DNA of 64,000 bases from DATEDA01 sp963820965 (GCA_963820965.1 CAWGCC010000011.1:62001-126000), one strand, 5' to 3'; positions 1-9,297 are shown, counted from the first letter of the stretch. A program made the numbers and translations. Notes: generated by a model not told the origin, from the letters alone.

Positions 1-1
1 C

Positions 2-1051
2 CCATTCGCGATCAGCGCCGGCCCGGAGCTGCTCGCGCGGATCAAGATCGGCGCAGCGCGCGAGACCGAGGTGCGCGAGACGCTGCGCGTGCCGGGCCGG
101 GTCGAGGTCGACGAGACGCGGGTCGCGCGCGTGGGCTCGCCGGTCACCGGCCGCGTGAGCGGGCTCGAGGTGCGCGAAGGCGACGACGTCAAGCGGAGCC
201 AGATCCTGGCGACGCTGACGAGCACCGAGCTCTCGAACACCCAGCTCGAGTACCTCAAGGCCTATTCGCAGAAGCTCGTGGCCGACCGCGCGGCCGCGCG
301 CGCGAAGCAGCTGCTCGACGCCGACGTGATCGGCGCGGCGGAGCTCCAGCGGCGGCAGGCCGAAGCGGTGCAGGCCGCTGCCGACCTGAACGCCGCCGCG
401 GACCGCCTGAAGGTGCTCGGCATGTCGGAGCGCGCGATCGCGCGGCTCACGGCGACGCGCCGCGTGGACTCGACCTCGCACATCGTCTCGAGCATCGCCG
501 GCACGGTGATCGACCGCAAGGTGAGCCCGGGCCAGGTGGTGCAGCCCGCCGACACGGTGTACGTCGTTGCGGATCTCTCCGAGGTGTGGATCGTCGCCGA
601 CGTGCCGGAGGCGCTCGCGGGCTCGGTCCGCGCCGGGCAGGCGGTGGAGGTCGAGATCCCGGCGATCCCAGACCGTCGCATCCGCGGCTCGCTCTCGTTC
701 GTGAGCGTGGTCCTGAACCCGGAGACACGCACCGTGCGGGTGCGGATGGACGTCCCGAACCAGGAGCGCGAGTACAAGCCGGCGATGCTCGCGACGGTGC
801 TGATCCAGGGTCCGCCGCAGCGGAAGCGGGTGGTCCCGTCCGCCGCGATCGTGCGCGACGAGAACCGCGACTACGTCTTCGTCCAGACCACGCCCGATAC
901 CTTCGTGCTGCGGCAGGTCACGCTCGCGGAAGAGTACGACGGCGTCCGCGTGCTCGCGGCGGGGCTGCGTCCGGAGGACAGGATCGTCATCGACGGCGCG
1001 TTCCACCTGAACAACGAGCGCCGCCAGCGCGCGCTGCAGAGCGGGGGCTAG
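2..1051 (+). CDS. RND efflux periplasmic adaptor subunit (5' partial)
   Basis: Periplasmic adaptor (membrane fusion protein) that joins the RND permease encoded next to it to an outer-membrane channel in a metal-efflux pump. The frame is open to the window edge (it reads AISAGPELLARIKIG before the first GTG at 71), so the real start and signal peptide lie outside. Visible are two lipoyl-like half motifs (SPVTGRVSGLEV and SIAGTVIDRKVSPGQVV) around an Ala/Gln-rich coiled-coil hairpin, then the beta-barrel (VWIVADVPE) and a C-terminal membrane-proximal domain. The stop lies 6 bases before the permease start, so the two form an operon. Family is clear; the metal is not. Confidence 0.9.
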   Translation, partial: PFAISAGPELLARIKIGAARETEVRETLRVPGRVEVDETRVARVGSPVTGRVSGLEVREGDDVKRSQILATLTSTELSNTQLEYLKAYSQKLVADRAAARAKQLLDADVIGAAELQRRQAEAVQAAADLNAAADRLKVLGMSERAIARLTATRRVDSTSHIVSSIAGTVIDRKVSPGQVVQPADTVYVVADLSEVWIVADVPEALAGSVRAGQAVEVEIPAIPDRRIRGSLSFVSVVLNPETRTVRVRMDVPNQEREYKPAMLATVLIQGPPQRKRVVPSAAIVRDENRDYVFVQTTPDTFVLRQVTLAEEYDGVRVLAAGLRPEDRIVIDGAFHLNNERRQRALQSGG

Positions 1052-1057
1052 GGAACG

Positions 1058-4000
1058 GTGCTCGACGGGCTCGTCCGCGCCGCGCTCAAGCAGCGGCTCA
1101 TCGTCGTCGTAATCGCGCTCGCCTTGCTGGCGTTCGGGCTGCAGGCGGCGCGCCGGCTCTCGGTCGACGCGTTCCCCGACGTGACCAACGTCCAGGTGCA
1201 GATCGCGACCGAAGCACCCGGCCGCTCGCCCGAGGAGGTCGAGCGCTTCGTGACGGTACCGCTCGAGATCTCGATGACCGGTCTGCCGGGGCTCACGGAG
1301 CTGCGTTCGCTGAACAAGCCGGGCCTGTCGCTGATCACGCTCGTCTTCACCGACGCGACCAACGTCTACTTCGCGCGCCAGCTGGTGATGGAGCGGCTGC
1401 TCGAGGTCGGCGCGAATCTCCCGTCGGGTGTGACGCCGGTGCTCGGGCCCGTGTCGACGGCGCTCGGCGAGGTCTACCAGTACACGCTCGAGCGGACCGA
1501 CGACGGCAAGCGCGCGCTCACGAAGGACGAGCTGCTCGAGCGCCGCACCGTGCAGGACTGGATGGTGCGGCCGCTCCTGCGCTCGATTCCCGGCGTCGCC
1601 GAGATCAACTCCACCGGCGGCTACGTCAAGCAGTACCAGGTGCTCGTCGACCCGAACCGCCTGCGCTACTACACGGTCTCGATCGGCGACGTTTACCAGG
1701 CGCTCGCGCGCAACAACGCGAACTCGGGCGGCGGCGTCCTGCCGCAGGGGGCCGAGGCCTTTCTCGTGCGCGGCATCGGCCTGATTCGCGACCTCGACGA
1801 CATCCGTTCGATCGTGCTGAAGGAGGTCGGCGCGATCCCGGTCTACATCCGCGACGTCGCCGAGGTCACGATCGGCGAGGAGGTGCGGGCCGGTGCGATG
1901 ATCAAGGACGGCTACACCGAGGCGGCCGGCGGGATCGTCATGATGATCCGCGCCGGCAACGCGAAGGAGGTCGTGAGCCGGGTCAAGGCGGGGGTGAAGG
2001 AGATCAACGACCGCGACATGCTGCCCGGCGGGCTGAAGATCGTGCCCTACTACGACCGCTCCGAGCTGGTCGATGAGGCGCTGTGGACGGTCACCAAGGT
2101 GCTGATCGAGGGCGTCTTCCTGGTCGTCGTGGTGCTGTTCCTCTTCCTCGGCGACGTGCGCTCGAGCCTGATCGTCGTCGCGACGCTGGTGCTCACGCCG
2201 CTCCTCACGTTCATCGTGATGAACCGCTACGGCCTGTCGGCGAACCTGATGTCGCTCGGCGGGCTCGCGATCGCGATCGGCCTGATGGTCGACGGCTCGG
2301 TGGTGGTGATCGAGCACGCGTTCTCGAAGCTCGGGCAAAGCCCCGGCGAGTCGCGCGCGCGGGTGATCCTCGAGGCGGTGCTCGAGGTGGCGACCCCGGT
2401 GATCTTCGGCGTCGGCATCATCATCCTCGTATTCCTGCCGCTGATGACCTTGCAGGGGATGGAAGGCAAGATGTTCGCGCCGCTCGCCTACACGATCGCG
2501 ATCGCGCTCGCGATCTCGCTCGTGATCTCGCTCACCCTGACCCCGGCGCTCGCCTCCTACCTGCTCAAGGGCGGCGCCGAGCACGACACCTGGCTGATCC
2601 GGAGAATCAAAGCGCCGTACCTGCGGCTGCTTGACTGGGCGCTCGCGAACGAGAAGAAGGCGATCGGCGGCGTGGTCGTCTTCTTCGTGGCGACGCTCGC
2701 GGTCTTCCCGTTCCTCGGCACCGCCTTCATCCCGGAGATGAAGGAGGGCTCGATCTCGCCGGCGATGGACCGCGTGCCGAACATCTCGCTCGACGAATCG
2801 ATCGCGCTCGAGATGGAGGCGATGCGGCTCGTGCTCGAGGTGCCCGGGGTGAAGACGGTGGTGTCGCGGATCGGCCGCGGCGAGAGCCCGGCCGACCCGG
2901 CCGGCCCGAACGAGGCCGACCCGATCGTCAGCCTCAAGCCGCGCGGCGAGTGGCCGGACGGGTGGACTCAGGACGACATCGCGGAGGCGATCCGCGACAA
3001 GCTCAAGGTCATCCCCGGCGTGCAGCTGGTGATGGCGCAGCCGATCTCGGACCGCATCGACGAGATGGTCACCGGCGTGCGGGCCGACATCGCCGTGAAG
3101 ATTTTCGGCGACGACCTCGCGACCTTGAAGGCGAAAGCCGACGAGATCGCGCGCATCGCCGGGGGCGTGCGCGGCATGCGTGACTTCCGCGTCGACCGGA
3201 TCACCGGCCAGCAGTACCTGACGATCGCGATCGACCGCCAGGCGATCGCGCGCGTGGGCCTGAACGCCTCCGACGTCCACGACGCGATCGAGACCGCGGT
3301 CGGAGGCAAGCGCGCGACCGAGATCTACGAGGGCGAGCGGCGCTTTGGAGCCGTGGTGCGGCTCCCCGAGGCGCTCCGGGACAGCATCGCCGAGATCCGA
3401 CGCATCACGCTGACCTCGCCGCGCGGCGCGATCGTGCCGCTCGAAAGTCTGGCGAAGATCGCGGTCGTCGACGGACCGGCGCAGATCAGCCGCGAGACGG
3501 CGAAGCGCCGGATCGTCGTCGGCATCAACGTGAAGGACCGTGACCTCGGCGGCTTCGTCGCCGAGCTGCAGCAGAAGGTGGAAGCGCAGGTGAAGCTGCC
3601 CGAGGGCTACTATCTCGACTGGGGCGGCCAGTTCGAGAACCTGCAGCGCGCGCTCGGGCACCTGATGATCATCGTGCCGGTCACGATCGCGGCCATCTTC
3701 TTCCTGCTGTTCCTGCTCTTCAACAGCCTGCGGTTCGCGACGCTGATCATCACCGTGCTGCCGTTCTCGTCGATCGGCGGGGTCCTCGCGCTCGCGGTCA
3801 CCGGCGAGTACCTGTCGGTCCCCGCCTCGGTCGGGTTCATCGCGCTGTGGGGCATCGCGGTGCTGAACGGCGTCGTGCTGGTGTCGTACATCCGCAAGCT
3901 CCGCGACGAGGGCTACGCCACGCGCGAGGCGGTGGTCGAGGGCGCACGGCTCAGGTTCCGTCCGGTGATGATGACGGCGACGGTGGCGATGCTCGCCCTG

Positions 4001-4153
4001 ATCCCGTTCCTGTTCGCGACCGGGCCGGGCTCGGAGGTGCAGCGCCCGCTCGCGATCGTCGTCATCGGCGGGCTGATCACCTCGACGCTGCTGACGCTCG
4101 TGGTGGTACCGACGCTCTACCGGTTCTTCGAAGAGAAAAGGGTGGAAGCATAG
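1058..4153 (+). CDS. Heavy-metal RND efflux permease (CzcA/CusA family)
   Basis: Proton-driven inner-membrane RND pump of 1031 residues, the usual length for the HME subfamily, exporting metal ions through the adaptor and an outer-membrane channel. It has an N-terminal membrane helix, two large periplasmic loops and two clusters of membrane helices. The TM4 signature near residues 402-415 reads AIGLMVDGSVVVIEH. CzcA-type pumps for divalent metals usually have DFG before the VDG, while CusA-type Cu/Ag pumps have an AIG form, so this TM4 looks CusA-like, although the neighbouring P-II gene is a Czc/Cnr-type context. Start is GTG 1058. Substrate remains open. Confidence 0.92.
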   Translation: MLDGLVRAALKQRLIVVVIALALLAFGLQAARRLSVDAFPDVTNVQVQIATEAPGRSPEEVERFVTVPLEISMTGLPGLTELRSLNKPGLSLITLVFTDATNVYFARQLVMERLLEVGANLPSGVTPVLGPVSTALGEVYQYTLERTDDGKRALTKDELLERRTVQDWMVRPLLRSIPGVAEINSTGGYVKQYQVLVDPNRLRYYTVSIGDVYQALARNNANSGGGVLPQGAEAFLVRGIGLIRDLDDIRSIVLKEVGAIPVYIRDVAEVTIGEEVRAGAMIKDGYTEAAGGIVMMIRAGNAKEVVSRVKAGVKEINDRDMLPGGLKIVPYYDRSELVDEALWTVTKVLIEGVFLVVVVLFLFLGDVRSSLIVVATLVLTPLLTFIVMNRYGLSANLMSLGGLAIAIGLMVDGSVVVIEHAFSKLGQSPGESRARVILEAVLEVATPVIFGVGIIILVFLPLMTLQGMEGKMFAPLAYTIAIALAISLVISLTLTPALASYLLKGGAEHDTWLIRRIKAPYLRLLDWALANEKKAIGGVVVFFVATLAVFPFLGTAFIPEMKEGSISPAMDRVPNISLDESIALEMEAMRLVLEVPGVKTVVSRIGRGESPADPAGPNEADPIVSLKPRGEWPDGWTQDDIAEAIRDKLKVIPGVQLVMAQPISDRIDEMVTGVRADIAVKIFGDDLATLKAKADEIARIAGGVRGMRDFRVDRITGQQYLTIAIDRQAIARVGLNASDVHDAIETAVGGKRATEIYEGERRFGAVVRLPEALRDSIAEIRRITLTSPRGAIVPLESLAKIAVVDGPAQISRETAKRRIVVGINVKDRDLGGFVAELQQKVEAQVKLPEGYYLDWGGQFENLQRALGHLMIIVPVTIAAIFFLLFLLFNSLRFATLIITVLPFSSIGGVLALAVTGEYLSVPASVGFIALWGIAVLNGVVLVSYIRKLRDEGYATREAVVEGARLRFRPVMMTATVAMLALIPFLFATGPGSEVQRPLAIVVIGGLITSTLLTLVVVPTLYRFFEEKRVEA

Positions 4154-4171
4154 GGCGACGAACAACGGGCA

Positions 4172-4213
4172 GGGTGGGAAGGGAAGGGTCCCACCCCTTC
4201 CCTGGCCTCTTGT
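4172..4213. repeat. G-run-rich intergenic repeat, copy 1 (G4 motif plus hairpin)
   Basis: Just after the permease stop, four G3 runs separated by 1, 2 and 2 bases (GGGTGGGAAGGGAAGGG) are followed by a C-rich complement (CCCCTTCCC), so the segment can form a hairpin or a G-quadruplex. Nearly the same sequence recurs at 29980-30023. It could end or attenuate transcription between the permease and the P-II gene, although no T tract follows. Confidence 0.7.
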
Positions 4214-4242
4214 AGATCCCCGACACCAGAGGAAGGTCCAGC

Positions 4243-4569
4243 GTGAAAGAGATCAAAGCGATCATCCAGCCGAGCCGCCTCGCGCGCCTGCGCGAGGCGT
4301 TCCGCAAGATCCCCGACTTTCCGGGTATGACGGTGACGCGCGCGGAAGGCTCGGGCTACCACCCCGGCAAGTCGCACGAGGCCGGGATCAAGGGCGAGCT
4401 GACCGAGTATTCCCAGAAGATCCGGATCGAGCTCGTGGTACCGGACGGGGACGTCGACCGGCTGATCGCGCTCATCCACTCGATCTGCCACAGCGGCCGT
4501 GCCGGGGACGGCGTGGTGTGGGTGACACCGGTGGAGCGGTTCCATCGGCTGCGGCAGGCGCTCGGATGA
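4243..4569 (+). CDS. P-II family protein associated with metal efflux
   Basis: Small GlnB-fold protein of 108 residues. The N-terminal strand MKEIKAIIQPSRLARLREAF and the middle IRIELVVPDGDVDRLIALI match the P-II core, and the C-terminal GDGVVWVTPVE matches the last core strand. The canonical T-loop with its uridylylated Tyr is not present, so nitrogen sensing is unlikely. Such P-II-like proteins are known behind CzcA/CusA permeases in betaproteobacteria, where they are thought to sense metals or nucleotides. Start is GTG 4243 with an AGAGGAAGG ribosome site upstream. The gene is downstream of the permease and separated from it by the G-rich repeat. Confidence 0.85.
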   Translation: MKEIKAIIQPSRLARLREAFRKIPDFPGMTVTRAEGSGYHPGKSHEAGIKGELTEYSQKIRIELVVPDGDVDRLIALIHSICHSGRAGDGVVWVTPVERFHRLRQALG

Positions 4570-4661
4570 TCGTCACTCCGGCGACTGCCTGCGCCGGCGA
4601 GCAGCAGCGGGCGAGGTCGAGGGCCCGCACCCGTTCGATGAACGCCATGGCCTCCCGCAGT

Positions 4662-4784
4662 TCAGGCCCTCTTCTTTCGCTTCTTCGCCGTCTCCGTCGA
4701 ACGGTTGTCGAACTTGGACCGCGTCTTGCCATGCGAGCCATTGGAGAGCTTGCCGCGGCGGGTGCGCTTGTCGCCTTTGCCCAT
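4662..4784 (-). CDS. 30S ribosomal protein THX
   Basis: Forty-residue, very basic peptide beginning MGKGDKRTRRGKLSNGSHGK, the hallmark of the small THX protein that sits in the 30S head. The typical family member is about 26-30 residues; this one has a longer Lys/Arg-rich tail ending KKRKKRA. A strong ribosome site (AAGGGGA) precedes the ATG at 4784 by about 5 bases. The gene is shorter than most gene finders accept, which is why it is easily missed. It lies downstream of the GNAT gene on the same strand and is probably expressed from its own promoter in the 170-bp gap. Confidence 0.85.
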   Translation of the reverse strand: MGKGDKRTRRGKLSNGSHGKTRSKFDNRSTETAKKRKKRA

Positions 4785-4954
4785 GTGATCCCCTTCGAGT
4801 TGGCAGCCGCATTCTAGCGGTGGAGCGCACGCCGGCGAAGCCACCCGGCGAGGCTGAGCCGCTCGCGCGCGGCTCGGAAAGGCGCCGACGGCGCGCAAGC
4901 ACGCGGCCAGCCCAGTCGTCCGCGATCGCCGGCCCGCGGACCGCGCGCAACGCG

Positions 4955-5464
4955 TCAACCCCTCAGGAGGCGCCGCCAGTCGGGCACCGGACCGACGTTT
5001 GCGCGCCGGATGTCGCGCGCCATGCGCACCGCGGTCTCGACGCCGCCGTAGTATTCCGGGACGCGGCCAATCTCGGTGAACCCGAGCCGGGCGTAGAAGC
5101 GGCGCGCCCCGCGGTTGGAGGCCCGGAGCTCCAGGCGGATGGCGCCGATGCCTGCGGTAAGCGCCGACTCCTCGAGCCATTCGACGAGGTACCGTCCCAC
5201 CCCCGAGCGCTGGTGCTTCGGGCGCACTGCGAGCAGGTTGAGGTGCGCGTGCTCGTCGCCGAAATACATGATCGCGAACCCGATCAGTCGCTCGCCGTGG
5301 CACGCGACGACCGTCGTGGTCGCAGCCGAGGCGATGTTGCGGGCGACCCGTGCCTGCGTCCAGCTCCACCCGAGGCCGGTCTCGATCAGCTCGCGCGACA
5401 GGCCGGCGATCTCCGCCGCGTCGGCGAGCGTTGCGAGACGTACCGTTATATCGTCCGGCGGCAT
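4955..5464 (-). CDS. GNAT family N-acetyltransferase
   Basis: Acetyl-CoA-dependent N-acetyltransferase of 169 residues. The GNAT motif A is clear: LAVRPKHQRSGVGRYLVEWL contains the R/Q-x-x-G-x-G pyrophosphate loop, and FYARLGFTEIG is the typical C-terminal GNAT strand. Similar to RimI-like or unassigned single-domain acetyltransferases; the substrate cannot be told. I chose ATG 5464 (MPPDDITVRLAT) because an open frame continues upstream to 5662 but carries no GNAT-like sequence and runs into the bactofilin promoter region. Divergent from bactofilin. Confidence 0.85.
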   Translation of the reverse strand: MPPDDITVRLATLADAAEIAGLSRELIETGLGWSWTQARVARNIASAATTTVVACHGERLIGFAIMYFGDEHAHLNLLAVRPKHQRSGVGRYLVEWLEESALTAGIGAIRLELRASNRGARRFYARLGFTEIGRVPEYYGGVETAVRMARDIRRANVGPVPDWRRLLRG

Positions 5465-5651
5465 CCGTACCCGAGACCGAACTCGTTGTCGTGCGAGGGT
5501 GACATCGAGTTTGCCCCCGAAACAGCGGGTTGGCAAACCCCCGGGACGCCCTGTCGCTTCATGGCGACAGCTCCGCCGCTGCACGGGCGAAACAAATCGG
5601 CATATACTTTGAAGATCGCCGTTGGCATATCCACGTGAAGGAGAGGGTGCC

Positions 5652-6203
5652 GTGCTCAACAAGCCTGGGCTGTTCGGACAGAACGATCGTTACCGGCGCG
5701 ATACGCGCACGACTGCCTCCGAGCCGGCGACGCCGGGCCCCGCCGAGGCGGCGCGCAGCGATCCGGCGCAGCAGCCCGAAACGCCGAAGGTCGAGGCGCC
5801 GAAGCCAAAGGCCGAGGAGCCGAAGGGCAGCCGTCTCATCGTCGGGCCGGACATCAAGCTGAAGGGCGCCGAGATCACCGACTGCGACACGCTCGTGGTC
5901 GAAGGCCGCGTCGAGGCATCGATGGATGCGCGCGTGATCCAGATCGCCGAGGGCGGCTCGTTTCTCGGCACGGTCGGCGTCGACATCGCCGAGATCCGCG
6001 GGCGCTTCGAGGGCGAAATGACGGCGCGGAAGCAGCTGATCATCCACCCGAGCGGCAAGGTGACCGGGAAGATCCACTACGGCAAGATCATGGTCGAGGA
6101 AGGCGGCGAGCTGAGCGGCGACATCGGCACGATCACCGGCGGCGGGAAGCCGACGGCGATCATTGCCTCGTCGAAGCCGGCGGTCCAGACCGCGAGCCAC
6201 TAG
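5652..6203 (+). CDS. Bactofilin family polymer-forming cytoskeletal protein
   Basis: Bactofilins (DUF583) polymerise without nucleotides into membrane-attached filaments that scaffold cell-wall or polar machinery. The 183-residue protein has a disordered Pro/Ala/Lys-rich N-terminal tail (to about residue 55) and then a short-repeat beta-helix of about 110 residues, with IKLKGAEITDCDTLVVEGRVE and successive GxFxG-like turns. Start GTG 5652 is preceded by AAGGAGAGG; an earlier TTG at 5622 has no such site. It stands alone before argS, with a TATACT -10-like hexamer at 5603-5608 upstream. Confidence 0.9.
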   Translation: MLNKPGLFGQNDRYRRDTRTTASEPATPGPAEAARSDPAQQPETPKVEAPKPKAEEPKGSRLIVGPDIKLKGAEITDCDTLVVEGRVEASMDARVIQIAEGGSFLGTVGVDIAEIRGRFEGEMTARKQLIIHPSGKVTGKIHYGKIMVEEGGELSGDIGTITGGGKPTAIIASSKPAVQTASH

Positions 6204-6306
6204 AAGAACCCGTCCCTCCGCGACGCCGCCAGGCGGCGTCGCGGTCAAGGCCATCGGCCGGGCGCGGTCGGGTACAATCCGCGGCCTTTCGCCGCGCGCC
6301 CGGGCA

Positions 6307-7962
6307 ATGTCCGCCGCAGTCCGCGCCCATCTCTCAGACCTCCTCGATCGCGCCCTCGCCGCCGTCGCGCCGAATGCGGCACCGGCCGCGGTCGTCCTCG
6401 AGCGGCCACGCGACCCTGCCCACGGCGACTACGCGACCAACGTGGCCATGCAGCTCGCGCGGACGTTGAAGGCGCCACCGCGCAAGCTCGCGGAAGCCCT
6501 CGTCGCCGCGCTGCCGGCCTCCGACTGGATCGAGCCGCCCGAGATCGCCGGTCCTGGATTCATCAACTTCCGCCTCAAGCCCGCCGCCCGGCAGGGCATC
6601 GCGCGAATGGCGCTGGAGGCGGGCGATGCCTACGGCCGCTCCGATCGCGGCGCCGGTCATCGGGTGATGGTCGAGTTCGTGTCGGCGAACCCGACCGGGC
6701 CGCTGCACGTCGGCCACGGCCGTCAGGCCGCGCTCGGCGACGCGATCGCGAGCCTCCTCGAAGCGCAGGGCTGGCAGGCGACGCGCGAGTTCTACTACAA
6801 CGACGCCGGCCAGCAGATCGAGAACCTGGCGATCTCGGTGCGCGCCCGCGCGCAGGAGCTGCTCGGCGAATCGCACGCTTTCCCGGAGGACGGTTACCGC
6901 GGCGAGTACATCCGCGAGATCGCGCAACGCTATCTCGACGAGGTCGGGCACGACCTCGGCGACATCGACAGCATCCGCAGATTCGCGGTCGCCGCGCTCC
7001 GGCGCGAGCAGGACGAGGACCTGCGCGCCTTCGGCGTGAAGTTCGACAACTACTACCTCGAGAGCTCGCTCTACACCGACGGGCGCGTGGAAGCGACGGT
7101 GCAGAGGCTCGCGGCCTCGGGCAAGACCTACGAGCGCGACGGCGCGCTGTGGCTCCGCACCACCGACTACGGCGACGACAAGGACCGCGTCATGCGGAAG
7201 TCGGACGGCGGCTACACCTATTTCGTGCCCGACGTCGCCTACCACATCACGAAGTGGGAGCGCGGCTTCGAGAAGGTGATCAACGTGCAGGGCATGGACC
7301 ACCACAGCACGGTGGTGCGCGTGCGGGTCGGCCTGCAGGCAGCGGACCTGGGCATCCCGGCCGGCTACCCCGACTACGTGCTGCACAAGATGGTCACCGT
7401 GATGAAGGGTGGCGAGGAGGTTAGGATCTCCAAGCGCGCCGGAACCTACGTGACGCTGCGCGATCTCGTCGACGAGGTCGGCCGCGACGCGGTGCGCTTC
7501 TTCCTCGTCTCGCGGCGCGCCGACACCGAGTTCGTGTTCGACGTCGACCTGGCGAAGTCGCAATCGGAGGAGAACCCGGTCTACTACGTCCAGTACGCGC
7601 ACGCCCGCGTGTGCAGCGTGTTCGAGCAGTGGAAGAACGCCCATCCGCGCGAGGCCGGCGCGGTCTCGCTGGCGGCGGTCGATCTCGCGCCGCTCGTCGA
7701 GCCGCGCGAGCTCGCGCTCGCCGCGCGGCTCGGCGACTTTCCGGACGTGCTCGCCGCCGCGGCCGACGAGCTCGCGCCGCACCAGATCGCGTTCTACCTC
7801 CGCGAATTGGCCGCCGAGTTCCACAGTTACTATAATTCGGTCCGCGTGCTCGTCCCCGAGGAGGCGGTCCGCCGCGCCCGGCTCGCCCTCTCGGCGGCCG
7901 TGCGGCAGGTGATCGCGAACGGACTCGGACTGCTGGGCGTGAGCGCGCCGGAGCGGATGTGA
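6307..7962 (+). CDS. argS: Arginyl-tRNA synthetase
   Basis: Class I synthetase that charges tRNA-Arg in the cytoplasm. At 551 residues it has the normal length. The N-terminal Add-1 domain is followed by the HIGH-type signature PTGPLHVGHG (near residues 129-138) and the KMSKS-equivalent loop RISKRAG (near 372-378), then the anticodon-binding DALR domain ending ANGLGLLGVSAPERM. ATG 6307 is chosen because the upstream extension (from 6163) overlaps bactofilin and is low-complexity. A TACAAT hexamer at 6273-6278 could be its -10. Followed after 19 bases by the SPOR gene. Confidence 0.97.
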   Translation: MSAAVRAHLSDLLDRALAAVAPNAAPAAVVLERPRDPAHGDYATNVAMQLARTLKAPPRKLAEALVAALPASDWIEPPEIAGPGFINFRLKPAARQGIARMALEAGDAYGRSDRGAGHRVMVEFVSANPTGPLHVGHGRQAALGDAIASLLEAQGWQATREFYYNDAGQQIENLAISVRARAQELLGESHAFPEDGYRGEYIREIAQRYLDEVGHDLGDIDSIRRFAVAALRREQDEDLRAFGVKFDNYYLESSLYTDGRVEATVQRLAASGKTYERDGALWLRTTDYGDDKDRVMRKSDGGYTYFVPDVAYHITKWERGFEKVINVQGMDHHSTVVRVRVGLQAADLGIPAGYPDYVLHKMVTVMKGGEEVRISKRAGTYVTLRDLVDEVGRDAVRFFLVSRRADTEFVFDVDLAKSQSEENPVYYVQYAHARVCSVFEQWKNAHPREAGAVSLAAVDLAPLVEPRELALAARLGDFPDVLAAAADELAPHQIAFYLRELAAEFHSYYNSVRVLVPEEAVRRARLALSAAVRQVIANGLGLLGVSAPERM

Positions 7963-7981
7963 TTCGGGTGACCGGGCTGCA

Positions 7982-8569
7982 ATGAGGGATTACAAGACCC
8001 GCGCGCGGGAGAGGAAGCGCAGGCCCGCGGGCGGCACGCTGATCGGGATCTTCATCGGCCTCGTCATCGGCCTTGCGCTCGCGGGGGGGCTCGCGCTGTA
8101 CATGACGAACGCGCCGGTGCCATTCGTCACCCGCGCCGACAAGGCACGGGCCACGTCGCCGCAGGCCGACCGCGCGCTTGCCGAGACCGCGCGGAGTGCC
8201 GAGTCGAAGAGCGGCGACCCGGCACGGCCGCGGTTCGACTTCTACAAGATCCTGCCCGGGCAGGAGGTGCCGGTCACCGAGAGCGAATTGCGCGCGGCGG
8301 CCAGGTCACCCGACAAGGCCGGCGCCGCCAAGGACCTCTACTTCGTCCAGGCCGGCGCGTTCCAGAACCCGGCCGACGCCGACAACCTCAAGGCGCGGCT
8401 CGCGCTGGCGGGGCTGGTGGCGAGCGTCGAGCCGGCGAATCTGCCCGACAAGGGCACCTGGTACCGGGTACGGCTCGGCCCGTACACCCACTTGGACGAA
8501 ATAAATCGCGTTCGCGCGACGCTCGCGCAGAACGGGGTCGACGCTTCGCTGGTCAGAATCAAGAATTGA
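7982..8569 (+). CDS. SPOR domain protein (FtsN-like)
   Basis: Inner-membrane bitopic protein of 195 residues: short basic cytoplasmic N terminus, one membrane helix (about residues 20-42, GTLIGIFIGLVIGLALAGGL), a Pro/Ala-rich periplasmic linker, and a C-terminal SPOR domain (about 115-190, starting LYFVQAGAFQNPADADNLKA) that binds denuded glycan strands at the septum. This architecture and the argS-SPOR-dsbA order are common in betaproteobacteria, where the protein is taken as the FtsN equivalent. The role in division is inferred from architecture. Confidence 0.88.
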   Translation: MRDYKTRARERKRRPAGGTLIGIFIGLVIGLALAGGLALYMTNAPVPFVTRADKARATSPQADRALAETARSAESKSGDPARPRFDFYKILPGQEVPVTESELRAAARSPDKAGAAKDLYFVQAGAFQNPADADNLKARLALAGLVASVEPANLPDKGTWYRVRLGPYTHLDEINRVRATLAQNGVDASLVRIKN

Positions 8570-8598
8570 CCCCGACCGAGCCCTTTCCTGGAGCCCAG

Positions 8599-9252
8599 AT
8601 GATCCGCCGCGTCTTTTCCGCCGCCGTGCTCGCCGCGACCGTGCTCGCCCTCTCTCCCGCCGTCGCCCAGCAGCAGGCGCCGCTCTTCACCGAGCTCAAT
8701 CCGCCGCTCCCGACCGACACCAAGGGCAAGGTCGAAGTGATCGAGTTCTTCTGGTACGAGTGCCCGCACTGTTACGTGCTCGAGCCCTACCTCGAGGCGT
8801 GGGTCAAGAAGCTCCCGAAGGACGTCGAGTTCAGGCGGGTGCCGGCGACGTTCAACGACCGCTGGAACATCTCGGCGCGCGTCTACTACGCGCTGGAGGC
8901 GATGGGACTCGCCGAGAAGCTGCACCGCCCGCTCTTCGACGCGATCCACAAGGACCGCCTGCGCATCACCGACGAGCGTCAGCTCACCGAGTGGCTGCAA
9001 CGCCAGGGGGTGGACGTCGCCAAGTTCTCCGCGACGCTGAAGTCGTTCGCAGTGGAGAGCCGGCTCAAGCGCGCACAGGCCCTGGTGCAAGGGTCGAAAA
9101 TCGACGGCGTCCCCGCGTTGCTGGTGAACGGGCAGTACGTCGTTGCGGCCGGCGCCGGTGGGACCGAGGACCGGATGCTCCAGATCGCCGACTCGCTGAT
9201 CGAGCGATCGCGGAAGCAGCTCGCCGCGACGGCGTCCCCCGCCCCGAAGTAG
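8599..9252 (+). CDS. dsbA: Periplasmic thiol:disulfide oxidoreductase DsbA
   Basis: Introduces disulfides into secreted proteins. The 217-residue precursor has a signal peptide (cut probably after AVA, residue 23), the active-site motif CPHC (Cys55-Cys58 in FFWYECPHCYVLEP), the DsbA helical insertion and the cis-Pro loop GVPALLVNGQYVV. ATG 8599 is used: it has GGAG upstream and gives a normal signal peptide, while the in-frame TTG at 8566 overlaps the SPOR stop and would add 11 non-signal residues. Fits the known argS-ftsN-like-dsbA arrangement. Confidence 0.95.
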   Translation: MIRRVFSAAVLAATVLALSPAVAQQQAPLFTELNPPLPTDTKGKVEVIEFFWYECPHCYVLEPYLEAWVKKLPKDVEFRRVPATFNDRWNISARVYYALEAMGLAEKLHRPLFDAIHKDRLRITDERQLTEWLQRQGVDVAKFSATLKSFAVESRLKRAQALVQGSKIDGVPALLVNGQYVVAAGAGGTEDRMLQIADSLIERSRKQLAATASPAPK

Positions 9253-9274
9253 CTCCTTCCGCCGAACACGACGT

Positions 9275-9297
9275 CCCTCTCCCTCGGCTGGAGAGGG
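9275..9297. terminator. Stem-loop after dsbA, no T tract
   Basis: Perfect 8-bp inverted repeat (CCCTCTCC, 7-base loop, GGAGAGGG) in the 67-bp gap between dsbA and the SDR gene. No T run follows, so it could be a pause or processing structure rather than a classic intrinsic terminator. Confidence 0.5.

Noticed and set aside
71..1051. GTG 71 as the start of the RND adaptor
   Set aside because: The frame is open to the window edge with adaptor-like sequence before it, and no signal peptide follows GTG 71.
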